DNA of 64,000 nt from Alphaproteobacteria bacterium (GTDB lineage Bacteria; Pseudomonadota; Alphaproteobacteria; Rhizobiales; Xanthobacteraceae), in NCBI GenBank assembly GCA_016869215.1, contig VGEP01000009.1, forward strand, positions 62,001-126,000, given 5' to 3'. The notes beneath the pieces are model-generated. The model worked only from the letters and a program-made list of their open reading frames with translations, had not been told where the DNA came from and searched no databases. Made by a program: the position numbers and the translations under genes. Shown one piece after another: positions 17,900-26,556 of this stretch (the first letter of the stretch is position 1; the number at the start of each line of letters is the position of its first letter).

Positions 17900-17920
17900 C
17901 GACACGGCGCGGCCGTGTCG
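17900..17920. promoter_or_regulatory. perfect inverted repeat in front of gcdH
   Basis: CGACACGGC-GCG-GCCGTGTCG, a 9-bp perfect palindrome 40 bases before the gcdH ATG, overlapping a TTGAC element (17896-17900). Its position suits a repressor operator or leader hairpin. Which of the two cannot be told from one copy. Confidence 0.4.
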
Positions 17921-17960
17921 ATAGAATGACCCTCAAGATCGTACCCAGCCGGAGTCCGCC

Positions 17961-19187
17961 ATGTCGCGCGCCGCCTCGCACGAACCCAAGTCCCCGAAGC
18001 CCGCTCCCGTCCTCAAGGACGCCGACTTCAACTGGGAGGACCCGCTCGGCATCGAGGGCGAGCTGACCGAGGACGAGCGCATGGTGCGCGACAGCGTCCG
18101 CGCCTTTGCGCAGGAGCGGCTGATGCCGCGCGTGCAGCTCGCCTGGCGCGAGGAGCGCGTCGACAAGGAACTGCTGCCGGAGATGGGCGCGCAGGGCATG
18201 CTCGGCCCGACGATCCCCGAGGAATACGGCGGCGCGGGGCTCGGCTACGTCGCCTACGGCCTCATCGCGCGCGAACTCGAACGCGTCGATTCCGGCTACC
18301 GCTCCACGCTGTCCGTGCAGTCGTCGCTGGTGATGCATCCGATCTACGCCTACGGCACCGAGGCGCAGAAGAAGAAGTATCTGCCCAAGCTCGCCACCGC
18401 CGAGCTGGTCGGCTGCTTCGGGCTGACCGAGCCGGACTTCGGCTCCGATCCGGGCTCGATGATCACGCGCGCCGAGAAGGTTCCGAACGGCTTCAAGCTG
18501 AACGGCGCGAAGATGTGGATCTCGAATGCGCCGATTGCCGACCTCGCCGTCGTGTGGGCGAAGCTCGAAGGAAAAATCCGCGGCTTTATCGTCGAGCGCG
18601 GCGCCAAAGGCTTCTCGACGCCGAAGGTCGAGGGCAAGCTCAGCCTGCGCACGTCGGTGACCGGCGAGATCGTGTTGGAGGACGCGTTCGTGCCAGAAGA
18701 GAATCTGCTGCCAAACGTCTCGGGCCTTGCGGGCCCGTTCGGCTGCCTCAACATGGCGCGCTATGGCATCTGCTGGGGCGCGATGGGCGCGGCCGAGTTC
18801 TGCTGGCAGCGCGCGCGGCAATACGTCCTCGACCGCAAGCAGTTCAACCGGCCGCTGGCCGCGAACCAGCTGATCCAGAAGAAGCTCGCCGACATGCAGA
18901 CCGAAATCGCGCTGGGGCTCTCGGGCGCGCTGCGGCTCGGCCGCATGCTCGAAGCGGGTAAGGCCGCGCCGCCGTCAATCTCGCTGATGAAGCGCAACAA
19001 CTGCGGCAAGGCGCTCGACATCGCGCGCATGTCCCGCGATATGCACGGCGGCAACGGCATCTCCGACGAGTTCCATGTGATGCGCGTGCTGTGCAACCTC
19101 GAAACCGTGAACACCTACGAGGGTACGCACGACATCCACGCGCTGATTCTCGGCCGCGCGCAGACCGGTATCCAGGCGTTCATGTAA
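17961..19187 (+). CDS. gcdH: glutaryl-CoA dehydrogenase
   Basis: A 408-residue FAD-dependent acyl-CoA dehydrogenase that oxidises and decarboxylates glutaryl-CoA to crotonyl-CoA in lysine, tryptophan and aromatic breakdown. It follows the human enzyme closely: FNWEDPL-type start, [66 protein letters not shown] and [12 protein letters not shown]. The catalytic base is Glu387 in [12 protein letters not shown]. No electron-transfer flavoprotein or acyl-CoA genes adjoin it. A 9-bp inverted repeat lies in its promoter region. Confidence 0.95.
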   Translation: MSRAASHEPKSPKPAPVLKDADFNWEDPLGIEGELTEDERMVRDSVRAFAQERLMPRVQLAWREERVDKELLPEMGAQGMLGPTIPEEYGGAGLGYVAYGLIARELERVDSGYRSTLSVQSSLVMHPIYAYGTEAQKKKYLPKLATAELVGCFGLTEPDFGSDPGSMITRAEKVPNGFKLNGAKMWISNAPIADLAVVWAKLEGKIRGFIVERGAKGFSTPKVEGKLSLRTSVTGEIVLEDAFVPEENLLPNVSGLAGPFGCLNMARYGICWGAMGAAEFCWQRARQYVLDRKQFNRPLAANQLIQKKLADMQTEIALGLSGALRLGRMLEAGKAAPPSISLMKRNNCGKALDIARMSRDMHGGNGISDEFHVMRVLCNLETVNTYEGTHDIHALILGRAQTGIQAFM

Positions 19188-19233
19188 TGCTGACTAACGA
19201 GGCAGCCGTGCCGCCGTTGCGGCCGAATGCGCA

Positions 19234-20010
19234 ATGATGGACGTCACGTCGGTCCTGATGCTGTTCTTCGCCGGTGTGATCGGCGGGTCGCTGTCGGGCA
19301 TCGTCGGCGGGGCGTCGCTGGTGACGTTCCCGACGCTGTTGTGGGTGGGTCTTTCGCCGATCGCGGCGGCGGCTTCGAACGTCTGCTCCATGTTGTTCGC
19401 CAACATCGCGGCGGCGCTGGCGGATCGCTCTAAGCTGCCGGCGCCGGACCGCTCGTTTGCCGGCTTGGTCGCGGCCTCGATCGTCGGCGCAATCGCCGGC
19501 GCTGCGCTCCTGATGGTGACGCCGGCGCGCCTGTTCGAAGTCCTGGTGCCGGTGCTGATCGGGTTTGCGACGGCGCTGTTCTGGCTGTCGCCGCGGGTCA
19601 GCGCGTGGCTGCGGGCCCGCGCCGAGGCGGCGGGCCGGGCGGCGCCGCGGGTCGGTGCGGGGACGGTTCCGCTGATGCTGCCGGTGTCCGTCTACGGCGG
19701 TTATTTCGGCGCGGGCGTCGGCGTGCTCGCGCTCGCCGTCACCTCGATCGGCACCGGCGGCGAGTACCGCTCCGCCAACGTCACCAAGAACGTGGTGATT
19801 GCGCTGAACACCGTTGCGGCGGCGGCGATGCTGGGCGTGTACGGCGCCGTCAATTGGCCGCCGACCTTGGTGATGATGGTGGGCGGCGCCTTCGGCGGTA
19901 TGCTCGGAGGCACGATCGGCCGCTTCGTTCCGCAGGACATCATGCGGATCGGGATCATTGTCTTTGGCGTGCTGCTGACCGCGATCTACGCGTGGCGGTA
20001 TTGGTTGTAG
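19234..20010 (+). CDS. sulfite exporter TauE/SafE family membrane protein
   Basis: 258 residues, about eight transmembrane segments in two similar halves. The halves are marked by GVIGGSLSGIVGGASLVTFP near the start and PVSVYGGYFGAGVGVLALA near 145-165, the glycine-rich repeats of the TauE/SafE (DUF81) family. Members move small anions such as sulfite or sulfoacetate; here the substrate is unknown. An ABC importer of sulfonate type lies 20 kb away, not adjacent. Two ATG codons (19234, 19237) compete; both fit. Confidence 0.85.
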   Translation: MMDVTSVLMLFFAGVIGGSLSGIVGGASLVTFPTLLWVGLSPIAAAASNVCSMLFANIAAALADRSKLPAPDRSFAGLVAASIVGAIAGAALLMVTPARLFEVLVPVLIGFATALFWLSPRVSAWLRARAEAAGRAAPRVGAGTVPLMLPVSVYGGYFGAGVGVLALAVTSIGTGGEYRSANVTKNVVIALNTVAAAAMLGVYGAVNWPPTLVMMVGGAFGGMLGGTIGRFVPQDIMRIGIIVFGVLLTAIYAWRYWL

Positions 20011-20039
20011 GGCCGCGAGCGAGACCCGTGTTCACACCT

Positions 20040-20972
20040 CTATGGTTTGGACGGTCGTTTTGCCGTCCAGATGCCCTGGGCAATCAATCGATTTGCCGTT
20101 TCCGCGATCAAGTTGGCGACCATGTGTTGTGCTCGCGTCTTCGGGCGGCGCGATAATGAGGCCATCGCTGCGTGGCGCGTGATCGTGGGCCGGACAATGC
20201 GCCGGGCGATCAGAAGACCTTCCGAGATCTCCTTTTGAATGGTGGCGGTCGGCAAAACCGTGTTCCCAAGACCGTCAATCACCATCTGCTTGATAGTCGA
20301 CACGGAATCGATCTCCGCTCTGACGCGCAATCCACGCTTGGTGGCGAGGAATACGGCATCCTCTAGGGTTTTCCGCAGATCGTGCGAACGGCTGGCCAGA
20401 AGCAGGTCGTGTTCGTGGAGCTGTGCAAGGCTGACTGTCTGCTTTACGGCTGCCTTGGCGGGAGAGCTCACAAGATGCAGTGTCTCGACAACAAGAGGTC
20501 TTAAATCCAACCCGTCAGCGTCAGCGACGTTGAACAGCAGTGCAAGGTCGAGCCGCGAAGTATCGAGCCACTCACGAAGGAACCCCGAGTGGCTTTCGAC
20601 AAGATGGAGAGTTACGCCCGGCAGCGATGCTAGGGCCGCTTCCAACAAAGGCTTTGCCAGAACCGGCGCTACCGTGGTCGGTAAGCCGACCGCAACCCGC
20701 CCCACAACCTCGTTGTCTGTTGGCGCGATCGCCTCGCGAGCGCGTTCAAGATCGCGCAGGACAATACGCGCATGCTCGAGAAAATCTGCGCCTACAGCGG
20801 TCGTTCGCACCCCTCGAGCCTCGCGCTCAAGAAGTTTGGCACCCAACTCTCTTTCCAGGGAGATAACGTGGTGACTGAGTGCCGGTTGAGCGATGCGGAG
20901 GCGATGCGACGCGGCAGTGAAGCTGCCAGCCTCGACGACGCCGATGAAGTAACGCAATTGCCGAAAATCCAT
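20040..20972 (-). CDS. LysR-family transcriptional regulator
   Basis: About 310 residues. An N-terminal winged helix-turn-helix (1-60: MDFRQLRYFIGVVEAGSFTA...QPALSHHVISLEREL) precedes a two-lobed effector domain (about 90-295). The NVADADGLDLRPLV-type segment and the C-terminal extension are those of the NAC/Cbl-like LysR branch. It is divergent from the flavoprotein gene at 21090, with a palindromic site between them, the classic arrangement for a LysR protein controlling its neighbour. Both genes seem less GC-rich in third positions than their surroundings, which may mean acquisition. Confidence 0.92.
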   Translation of the reverse strand: MDFRQLRYFIGVVEAGSFTAASHRLRIAQPALSHHVISLERELGAKLLEREARGVRTTAVGADFLEHARIVLRDLERAREAIAPTDNEVVGRVAVGLPTTVAPVLAKPLLEAALASLPGVTLHLVESHSGFLREWLDTSRLDLALLFNVADADGLDLRPLVVETLHLVSSPAKAAVKQTVSLAQLHEHDLLLASRSHDLRKTLEDAVFLATKRGLRVRAEIDSVSTIKQMVIDGLGNTVLPTATIQKEISEGLLIARRIVRPTITRHAAMASLSRRPKTRAQHMVANLIAETANRLIAQGIWTAKRPSKP

Positions 20973-20997
20973 AGTCCCCAATCCCATAACGTTTCCC

Positions 20998-21014
20998 TAT
21001 AGAAGGTAGCTATA
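20998..21014. promoter_or_regulatory. LysR-type operator (TATAG-N7-CTATA)
   Basis: A perfect inverted repeat TATAG AAGGTAG CTATA in the divergent region. It contains the T-N11-A core expected of LysR boxes (T21000 to A21012). It lies 26 bases upstream of the regulator start and 76 before the flavoprotein ATG. Confidence 0.55.
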
Positions 21015-21089
21015 TTACCTATTTGTCGTCTAGGTCGCGACCTTGCACAGTTGGCAACGGCTACTGTTCCTGCTCAGAGGAAAACGATC

Positions 21090-21707
21090 ATGGATGCGAC
21101 TCCACTCATCTGTAGCGAGGCGGATCTCGGAGCCCTGTATGGAACCGGCAGCGAAGCGTCGCTTGTGAAAGAGGTGGGCTATGTCCACCCTCACTATCGC
21201 AAGTTCATCGACGCATCGCCGTATTTCATCATCGCCAGTGTTGGGCCGGGCGGCATGGATGCGTCCCCGCGCGGCGATCCTGCCGGCTTCGTCATTGTCG
21301 AGGACGAGCGAACGTTGCTGATACCGGACCGCAGGGGAAACAACCGGGTCGACACGCTGCGCAATCTTGTTGCGGACCCGCGCATCGGCTTGTTGTTTCT
21401 CATTCCCGGTATTTCCGAGTGTCTGCGCGTAAACGGGAAAGCGGCAATATCGGTTGCTCCTTCTCTGCTGTCCCGGTTTGCCATGAACGGCAAACCGCCA
21501 CGTTCGGTGCTCGTGGTTGCCGTCAAAGCGGTGTACTTCCAATGTCCGCGTGCGTCCGTGCGTGCCGATCTTTGGAACCCGGCAAAATTCGTGGACCGAT
21601 CGTCGCTACCAAGCAATGGTACGATTCTGGCCGATCTTAGCGGCGACAAGCAGTATCGAGCCCGGGATGCAACACGAGATGTGGTCGTGCGGACGACCCT
21701 CTACTAG
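21090..21707 (+). CDS. pyridoxamine 5'-phosphate oxidase family flavoprotein
   Basis: 205 residues from the ATG that follows GAGGAAAA. The split-barrel FMN-binding fold of the PNPOx-like family is recognisable: YFIIASVGPGGMDASPRGD, then LLIPDRRGNNRVDTLRNLV and LFLIPGISECLRVNGKAAIS. This matches the MSMEG_1061-type group. Members are usually FMN or F420 reductases or haem-degrading proteins of uncertain substrate, not vitamin B6 enzymes. Its control by the divergent LysR protein is inferred from layout. Its stop overlaps that of the convergent hydrolase. Confidence 0.85.
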   Translation: MDATPLICSEADLGALYGTGSEASLVKEVGYVHPHYRKFIDASPYFIIASVGPGGMDASPRGDPAGFVIVEDERTLLIPDRRGNNRVDTLRNLVADPRIGLLFLIPGISECLRVNGKAAISVAPSLLSRFAMNGKPPRSVLVVAVKAVYFQCPRASVRADLWNPAKFVDRSSLPSNGTILADLSGDKQYRARDATRDVVVRTTLY

Positions 21708-22537
21708 ACTCGGCCGGCTAGCTCGACCAGCCGTTTGGTCATCGCGCTGTCCGGATCGGCCATCGCATCGCAGACGGTGAAGTGATTCATGCCGGGCACG
21801 GCCTCGTAGCGCGTCGCGTTGTCCTTCGCCCATGCGTCAGCGATGATCTTGCTCTGCCGCAGGAACTCCGATGACTCGATGCCGCCGACCACAGAGTCGA
21901 ACACCTTGCCCTTCGGTGCGGGCCAGAACAGCGGCGAAATTTCCCTCGCGCTCGCCTCCGTCAGCTTGAACTCGGCATTGCCGGAGAGATGGGTGAGGAC
22001 GGTCAGGTCGTACAGGCCGGAGATCGCGTAGGCGGCCGGCACGAGATCGGCGGGCGCGCCGTGCTTCTTCCAGTCGGTCGCGACCATGCAGGCGGCGAGC
22101 TGTCCGCCGGCGGAGTGGCCGCTGACCATGATGCGGCGGCCGAAGCGCTTCCAGAGTTGCAGGCACGCGGCCTGGGTCTGCTCGACGATCTTGCCGATGG
22201 TGACTTGCGGCACCAGGTCGTAGCCGATCACCGCGACCGTGATGCCGTGCGCGTTCATGCCGCGCGCGGTCTGCGAGAACGTCGACGGTTCCAACGAGCG
22301 CCAGTAGCCGCCGTGCACGAACATCGCGAGCGGCGCGTTTGCGCCGCTGCCCGCCGGCATGAACAGGTCGACGGTCTGGCGCACGCTCGGGCCGTATTTG
22401 ATGCCGAGCTCGGCGCGGCCCTGCTTGCCCGTCTCGTCGCGGTAGGCCGCAGCCTCGCGCTGCCAGCGCGCGAAAATCTCCGGGTGCTCGGGCACCCGCG
22501 CGCGGTTGTTGTACTCAACCTCCCAGTCGATGGCCAT
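21704..22537 (-). CDS. alpha/beta hydrolase, kynurenine-formamidase-like
   Basis: 277 residues. HGGYW (oxyanion-hole motif of kynurenine formamidases), the nucleophile elbow GHSAGGQLA and a late NHFTVCDAM segment supplying His. The family includes arylformamidases and related carboxylesterases; no tryptophan-catabolic genes adjoin it, although gcdH (lysine/tryptophan degradation) is 3.4 kb away. The ATG at 22537 follows GGGAG; an extension to 22588 is possible but lacks a ribosome site. The gene overlaps the flavoprotein stop by four bases. Confidence 0.85.
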   Translation of the reverse strand: MAIDWEVEYNNRARVPEHPEIFARWQREAAAYRDETGKQGRAELGIKYGPSVRQTVDLFMPAGSGANAPLAMFVHGGYWRSLEPSTFSQTARGMNAHGITVAVIGYDLVPQVTIGKIVEQTQAACLQLWKRFGRRIMVSGHSAGGQLAACMVATDWKKHGAPADLVPAAYAISGLYDLTVLTHLSGNAEFKLTEASAREISPLFWPAPKGKVFDSVVGGIESSEFLRQSKIIADAWAKDNATRYEAVPGMNHFTVCDAMADPDSAMTKRLVELAGRV

Positions 22538-22597
22538 GCAGAGCTCCCGCCGATTGCATCCGGCGGGAGCTTGGGACATCGGCCTCAAGCACGCAAG

Positions 22598-23707
22598 CTA
22601 CCGGCGGACCTGCGTCTTGAGCGTTTCCGCCACCGCGCGGTCGAACGAGTCGGCGGCATGGGCTGGAGCTTTCTTGCGTTGCTCGGCGGCGTGGGTGTCG
22701 CGCTTCCTGACCAGGTCTGCCATGCGCTCGTTCAGCGCCTTACGCGCTGCCGCCTGTTTTTCGACGTGCGCCTTGCGATCTGCGGGGCTCATGCCGCGCA
22801 CCGCGTCCGGAAGGTCGTCGTCCTTCACTGCTTCGAGCCGTTGGCGCCCGGCTGCGACATCGGCGACGAGATCGCCGCCGCCGGTGAGGGCTGCGCCGGT
22901 GCGCCCCGCGCTCTTGTTCAGGTAGCCGGCCATTTCGGACGCGACGGCCCGCGGCGCCGCAGCAATCTGCCGTGTCTTCTGTTCGACGCTGGAGCGCTGC
23001 GCACGCGGACCGTAGGGGATCACCGTGCCGTTGATTCGGCCCTGCAGCTCGATGATCTCGATGTCGTAGGGCGTCTCGATGACGACGATCTGGCCGCCGT
23101 CCTGCGGGATCGGGATGAAGCGGCCGTCGCCGCGCTGGGCGATCTCGCGCCATACCCGCTCGGTATCGCGCGCCGAGCCGGCCTGCACTGCGTTGACGAC
23201 GATGCCGCGGTCGCGCGCCATGCGCAGCACCGCGGGGTATTTGACGTCCTGGGCGTAGTTCATGTGCGGCGGCGCGTCGCCGACCAGGAACATGATGCGA
23301 TCGACACGGGGACCTTGCGACCACGCGAGTTTGGTCACTGCGGTGTGCAGCGCTTCGTTGACGCTCTCTGGCCAGTCGCCGCCGCCGCTGGCGCGCAATT
23401 CGAGCAATTTGGCGTAGAGGTCTTGCACGTCACCGGTGAGGTCGAAGGTCTTGGTGACGTATTCGTCGCCGATGTCGCGATAGGCGACGAGGCCCATTCG
23501 AACCTCGGCGTCCGGGTTCTCGTCGAGGATCGCGGTCGCGATCGACCAGATCTTGCGCTTGGCGCCCTCGATCAGCCGGCTCATGGAGCCGGTGGTGTCG
23601 AGCACGAACGCGACTTCGACGACCGGCCGCGCCGTTGCCTGGGCTGGCATCCCGAGCGCCGCAACGAACAACGCAATGGCAAACGCCCTCGTCAGCTTGG
23701 CAGTCAT
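22598..23707 (-). CDS. secreted VWA-domain protein
   Basis: 369 residues. A signal peptide (MTAKLTRAFAIALFVAALG, cleaved near QATA) is followed by a von Willebrand factor A domain (about 28-200). The MIDAS metal site begins VAFVLDTTGSMS, and there is a late MFLVGDAPPHMNY strand, typical of the domain. The C-terminal part (about 240-369) is helical and charged, with many Lys/Arg/Ala and no known domain. Probably periplasmic, metal-dependent adhesion or complex assembly; the partner is unknown. Adjacent on the same strand to the formamidase-like gene, 60 bases apart. Confidence 0.85.
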   Translation of the reverse strand: MTAKLTRAFAIALFVAALGMPAQATARPVVEVAFVLDTTGSMSRLIEGAKRKIWSIATAILDENPDAEVRMGLVAYRDIGDEYVTKTFDLTGDVQDLYAKLLELRASGGGDWPESVNEALHTAVTKLAWSQGPRVDRIMFLVGDAPPHMNYAQDVKYPAVLRMARDRGIVVNAVQAGSARDTERVWREIAQRGDGRFIPIPQDGGQIVVIETPYDIEIIELQGRINGTVIPYGPRAQRSSVEQKTRQIAAAPRAVASEMAGYLNKSAGRTGAALTGGGDLVADVAAGRQRLEAVKDDDLPDAVRGMSPADRKAHVEKQAAARKALNERMADLVRKRDTHAAEQRKKAPAHAADSFDRAVAETLKTQVRR

Positions 23708-23756
23708 GTTTCCACCCCTCGAATGAAATGTCCGACGCTACGGACTGTTTTCCGGC

Positions 23757-23780
23757 ATTCCGGCCGGTGCGGGCCGGAAT
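23757..23780. promoter_or_regulatory. inverted repeat between VWA gene and mtnA
   Basis: ATTCCGGCC-GGTGCG-GGCCGGAAT, a perfect 9-bp stem, in the divergent region 50 bases before the VWA start and 131 before mtnA. Operator or leader hairpin; undecided. Confidence 0.3.
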
Positions 23781-23910
23781 TGCGGCTGGGCGCGGGCCGA
23801 TTGTCGGCGCGATTTTTCCCGGGCAGCGCCGGGTCCGGCCGGACCGGAGGCGATTGGGGCGAATTCACGACCGTGTTGTTCTGCCGCAGGTCGAGGTTTA
23901 AGAGTCGGGC

Positions 23911-25032
23911 ATGAAGGTCGGCGGCAGGCACACGCGCACCATCTGGGTCGAGCCGGACGGCTGGTCGGTCGGCGCCATCGACCAGACGATGCTGCCGCAT
24001 CGCTTCGAAACCGTGGTGCTTCGCACCGCCGGCGACATGGCGCGCGCGATCGGAACCATGCAGGTTCGCGGCGCGCCGCTGATCGGGTCCGCGGCGGCCT
24101 ACGGGCTTTGTCTTGCGTTACGCGCGGATGGGTCCGACGAAAGCCTGGATCGTGCCGCCGTTGCATTGCTCGCGACCCGCCCGACTGCGATCAACCTGAA
24201 ATGGGCGCTGGATGAGATGACGGCGGCGGTCCGCGGCCTGCCCCGCGAGCAGCGCGTCGCGGCGGCCTACAGGCGCGCCGCCGAGATCGCCGACGAGGAT
24301 GTTTCGATCAACCGGGCCATCGGCCGCAACGGCCTCGCATTGATCGAGGAAATTGCCGCGCGCAAGAAGGGCCAGCCGGTCAACGTGTTGACACATTGCA
24401 ACGCAGGCTGGCTCGCCACGGTGGACTGGGGCACCGCGACTGCGCCGATCTACATGGCACACGACAAGGGCGTCGCGGTCCATGTCTGGGTCGACGAGAC
24501 GCGGCCGCGCAACCAGGGCGCCTCGCTCACCGCATGGGAGATGGTGCAGCATGGCGTGCCGCACACCGTGATCGCCGACAACACCGGCGGCCATCTGATG
24601 CAGCACGGCATGGTCGACATCGTCCTCACCGGCACCGACCGCGTCACCGCGCAGGGCGACGTGTGCAACAAGATCGGCACGTATCTGAAGGCGCTGGCGG
24701 CGAAGGACAACGGCGTGCCGTTCTACGTGGCGCTGCCGTCGCCGACCATCGACTTCGCGGTGAGCGACGGCGTCGCCGAAGTGCCGATCGAGCAGCGCGG
24801 CGCGGAGGAGCAGGCGACCGTGACCGGCCGCACCGCGGACGGCCGCATCGAAACCGTGCGCGTCGTGCCGGACGGCTCGCCGGTTGCAAACTACGCCTTC
24901 GATGTGACTCCGGCGCGGCTCGTCACCGGGCTGATCACCGAGCGCGGCATCGTGCCGGCGACGCGCGCCGGCCTCGAACGCGCGTTCCCGGAGCGCGTGG
25001 CGGCGGCGCAGAAGCGGGCGGCGGCCGAATGA
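23911..25032 (+). CDS. mtnA: S-methyl-5-thioribose-1-phosphate isomerase
   Basis: A 373-residue enzyme of the methionine salvage pathway that isomerises methylthioribose-1-phosphate to methylthioribulose-1-phosphate. Clear motifs: MQVRGAPLIGSAAAYG, the catalytic Cys in LTHCNAGWLAT, the catalytic Asp in TGTDRVTAQGDVCNKIGT and the final PARLVTGLITERGI. No other mtn genes are near, so the pathway is split, as is common. It overlaps mmcB by ATGA, implying translational coupling. The SAM-II riboswitch at 39.96 kb shows that methionine metabolism is also sensed elsewhere in the window. Confidence 0.96.
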   Translation: MKVGGRHTRTIWVEPDGWSVGAIDQTMLPHRFETVVLRTAGDMARAIGTMQVRGAPLIGSAAAYGLCLALRADGSDESLDRAAVALLATRPTAINLKWALDEMTAAVRGLPREQRVAAAYRRAAEIADEDVSINRAIGRNGLALIEEIAARKKGQPVNVLTHCNAGWLATVDWGTATAPIYMAHDKGVAVHVWVDETRPRNQGASLTAWEMVQHGVPHTVIADNTGGHLMQHGMVDIVLTGTDRVTAQGDVCNKIGTYLKALAAKDNGVPFYVALPSPTIDFAVSDGVAEVPIEQRGAEEQATVTGRTADGRIETVRVVPDGSPVANYAFDVTPARLVTGLITERGIVPATRAGLERAFPERVAAAQKRAAAE

Positions 25033-25517
25033 CTTCGCCCTTCGCGCCGCTGACCGAGCTTCCGCCCGACGGCCGCCAGTCGGAGACCGCGCTCAGAATC
25101 GCCCGCGGCACCGCGCGGCTTCTGCACGCGCACGATTATTGCGTGGTGAGCGAGATGCCGCTCGCCTCGGGCCGGCGCGCCGACCTGGTGGCGCTCGGCC
25201 GCAACGGCGACATCTGGATTGTCGAAATCAAGTCCTCCGTCGCGGACTTCCGCGCCGACCACAAGTGGCAGGAGTACCGCCTGCACTGCGACCGGCTGTT
25301 CTTCGCCACCACCGTCGAGGTGCCGTGCGATATATTCCCCAGGGACACCGGCCTGATCGTCGCGGATTCCTTCGGCGCACAGATTGTCTGCGAAGCGCCG
25401 GAGCACAAGCTGCACGCCTCGACGCGCAAGAGCATGACGCTCGGCATCGCGCGTGCTGCGGCGCTGCGGTTGCAGTCGATGGCCGATCCGGCGGGGCCCT
25501 ACGGGGTCGAGTTCTAG
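25029..25517 (+). CDS. mmcB: MmcB-family DNA repair protein
   Basis: 162 residues with a PD-(D/E)XK nuclease-like core: GRRADLVAL, then IWIVEIKSSVADFRADHKWQEYR, and FFATTVEV. This matches MmcB, a damage-response protein of alphaproteobacteria linked to mitomycin C resistance. The Asp and the Glu-x-Lys of the nuclease site are present. It starts at an ATG overlapping the mtnA stop (ATGA). Coupling of a repair gene to a salvage-pathway enzyme has no obvious functional logic and may be positional. Confidence 0.88.
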   Translation: MTSPFAPLTELPPDGRQSETALRIARGTARLLHAHDYCVVSEMPLASGRRADLVALGRNGDIWIVEIKSSVADFRADHKWQEYRLHCDRLFFATTVEVPCDIFPRDTGLIVADSFGAQIVCEAPEHKLHASTRKSMTLGIARAAALRLQSMADPAGPYGVEF

Positions 25518-25527
25518 GGGGGATGCG

Positions 25528-26553
25528 ATGATGCGGACAACCGCACGCACGGCCGCGATCGCAGCGGCGTTCTTGATGTCAATCGGCGCCCCGCCCGCCG
25601 CTGCGCAATCCGCGGCCGAGCCGTTCGCCGGCAAGCAGGTGTCGATGATCATCGGCTTCGGGCCGGGCGGCGGCTACGATCTGTGGGGCCGCACGGTGGC
25701 GCGCCACATCGGCAAGCACCTGCCGGGCAGGCCTTCGGTGGTGCCGCAGAACATGCCCGGCGCCGGCAGTTACGTCGCGACCAGCCACATCTACAACGCG
25801 GCGCCCAAGGACGGCACCGTCATGGGCATCATCGCGCGCGACGCGGCGCTAGGCCCGCTGAGCGGCGCGCCCGGCGCGCGCTTCGACGCCACGAAGCTGT
25901 CGTGGCTCGGCACGCCCACGAAAGAGCACAACGTCTGCATCGCCTATCGGACCGCGGCGGTGAAGACCGCCGCCGAATTGCGCGACAAGGAGCTGATTCT
26001 CGGCGACACCGGTCCCGGTACCGGCACGCGCTCCTATCCCAAGGTTCTGAGCGATCTGCTCGGCTACAAGTTCAAGCTGGTGTCCGGCTTCCGCTCGTCG
26101 GCCGACGTGTTCCTGGCGATGGAGCGCGGCGAGGTCGAAGGCATCTGCGAAAGTCTCGACAGCGTGCTCAACCGCAAGCCGCAGTGGATCGCCGACGGCA
26201 CCATTCGTGTCCTTCTGCAGGCCGGCGACAAGCCCGACCCGCGCCTGAAGGACGTGCCGTTCGTGCTCGATCTGGCGCGCAACGCCGAGGAACGGCAGGT
26301 GCTGGAGTATCTCTACGCCGGGCAGGGCATCGGCCGGCCGTTCGTCGCGCCGCCGGACCTGCCGGCCGGGCGGCTGAAGTTGCTGCGCGACGCGTTCAAC
26401 GCGACCATGAAGGACGCCGATTTTCTGTCCGACGCGAAAAAATCCAAGCTCGATCTGGAGCCGGAAACCGGCGAGCATCTCGCCGCCTTGATCGCGAAAA
26501 TCTACGCGACGCCGAAACCGATTATCGAGCGCGTGAGCCGGCTGATCAAGTGA
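25528..26553 (+). CDS. Bug/TctC-family periplasmic substrate-binding protein (orphan)
   Basis: 341 residues. A signal peptide (MMRTTARTAAIAAAFLMS, cleaved near AAAQS) then the TctC fold with GFGPGGGYDLWGRTVARHIG, VPQNMPGAGSYVATSHIYNA and PKDGTVMG. Members bind carboxylates for tripartite tricarboxylate transporters. No TctA/TctB membrane genes are in the window. The pocket loop has an unusual GPGGGYD in place of the commoner PAGGxxD, a variant seen in a distinct subgroup. The start at 25528 follows GGGGGG closely. It ends three bases before the convergent regA stop. Confidence 0.88.
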   Translation: MMRTTARTAAIAAAFLMSIGAPPAAAQSAAEPFAGKQVSMIIGFGPGGGYDLWGRTVARHIGKHLPGRPSVVPQNMPGAGSYVATSHIYNAAPKDGTVMGIIARDAALGPLSGAPGARFDATKLSWLGTPTKEHNVCIAYRTAAVKTAAELRDKELILGDTGPGTGTRSYPKVLSDLLGYKFKLVSGFRSSADVFLAMERGEVEGICESLDSVLNRKPQWIADGTIRVLLQAGDKPDPRLKDVPFVLDLARNAEERQVLEYLYAGQGIGRPFVAPPDLPAGRLKLLRDAFNATMKDADFLSDAKKSKLDLEPETGEHLAALIAKIYATPKPIIERVSRLIK

Positions 26554-26556
26554 GTG

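Noticed and set aside
21989-23914. 641-codon plus-strand frame opposite the formamidase-like and VWA genes
   Set aside because: Shadow of two genes with signal peptide, MIDAS and nucleophile motifs on the minus strand.
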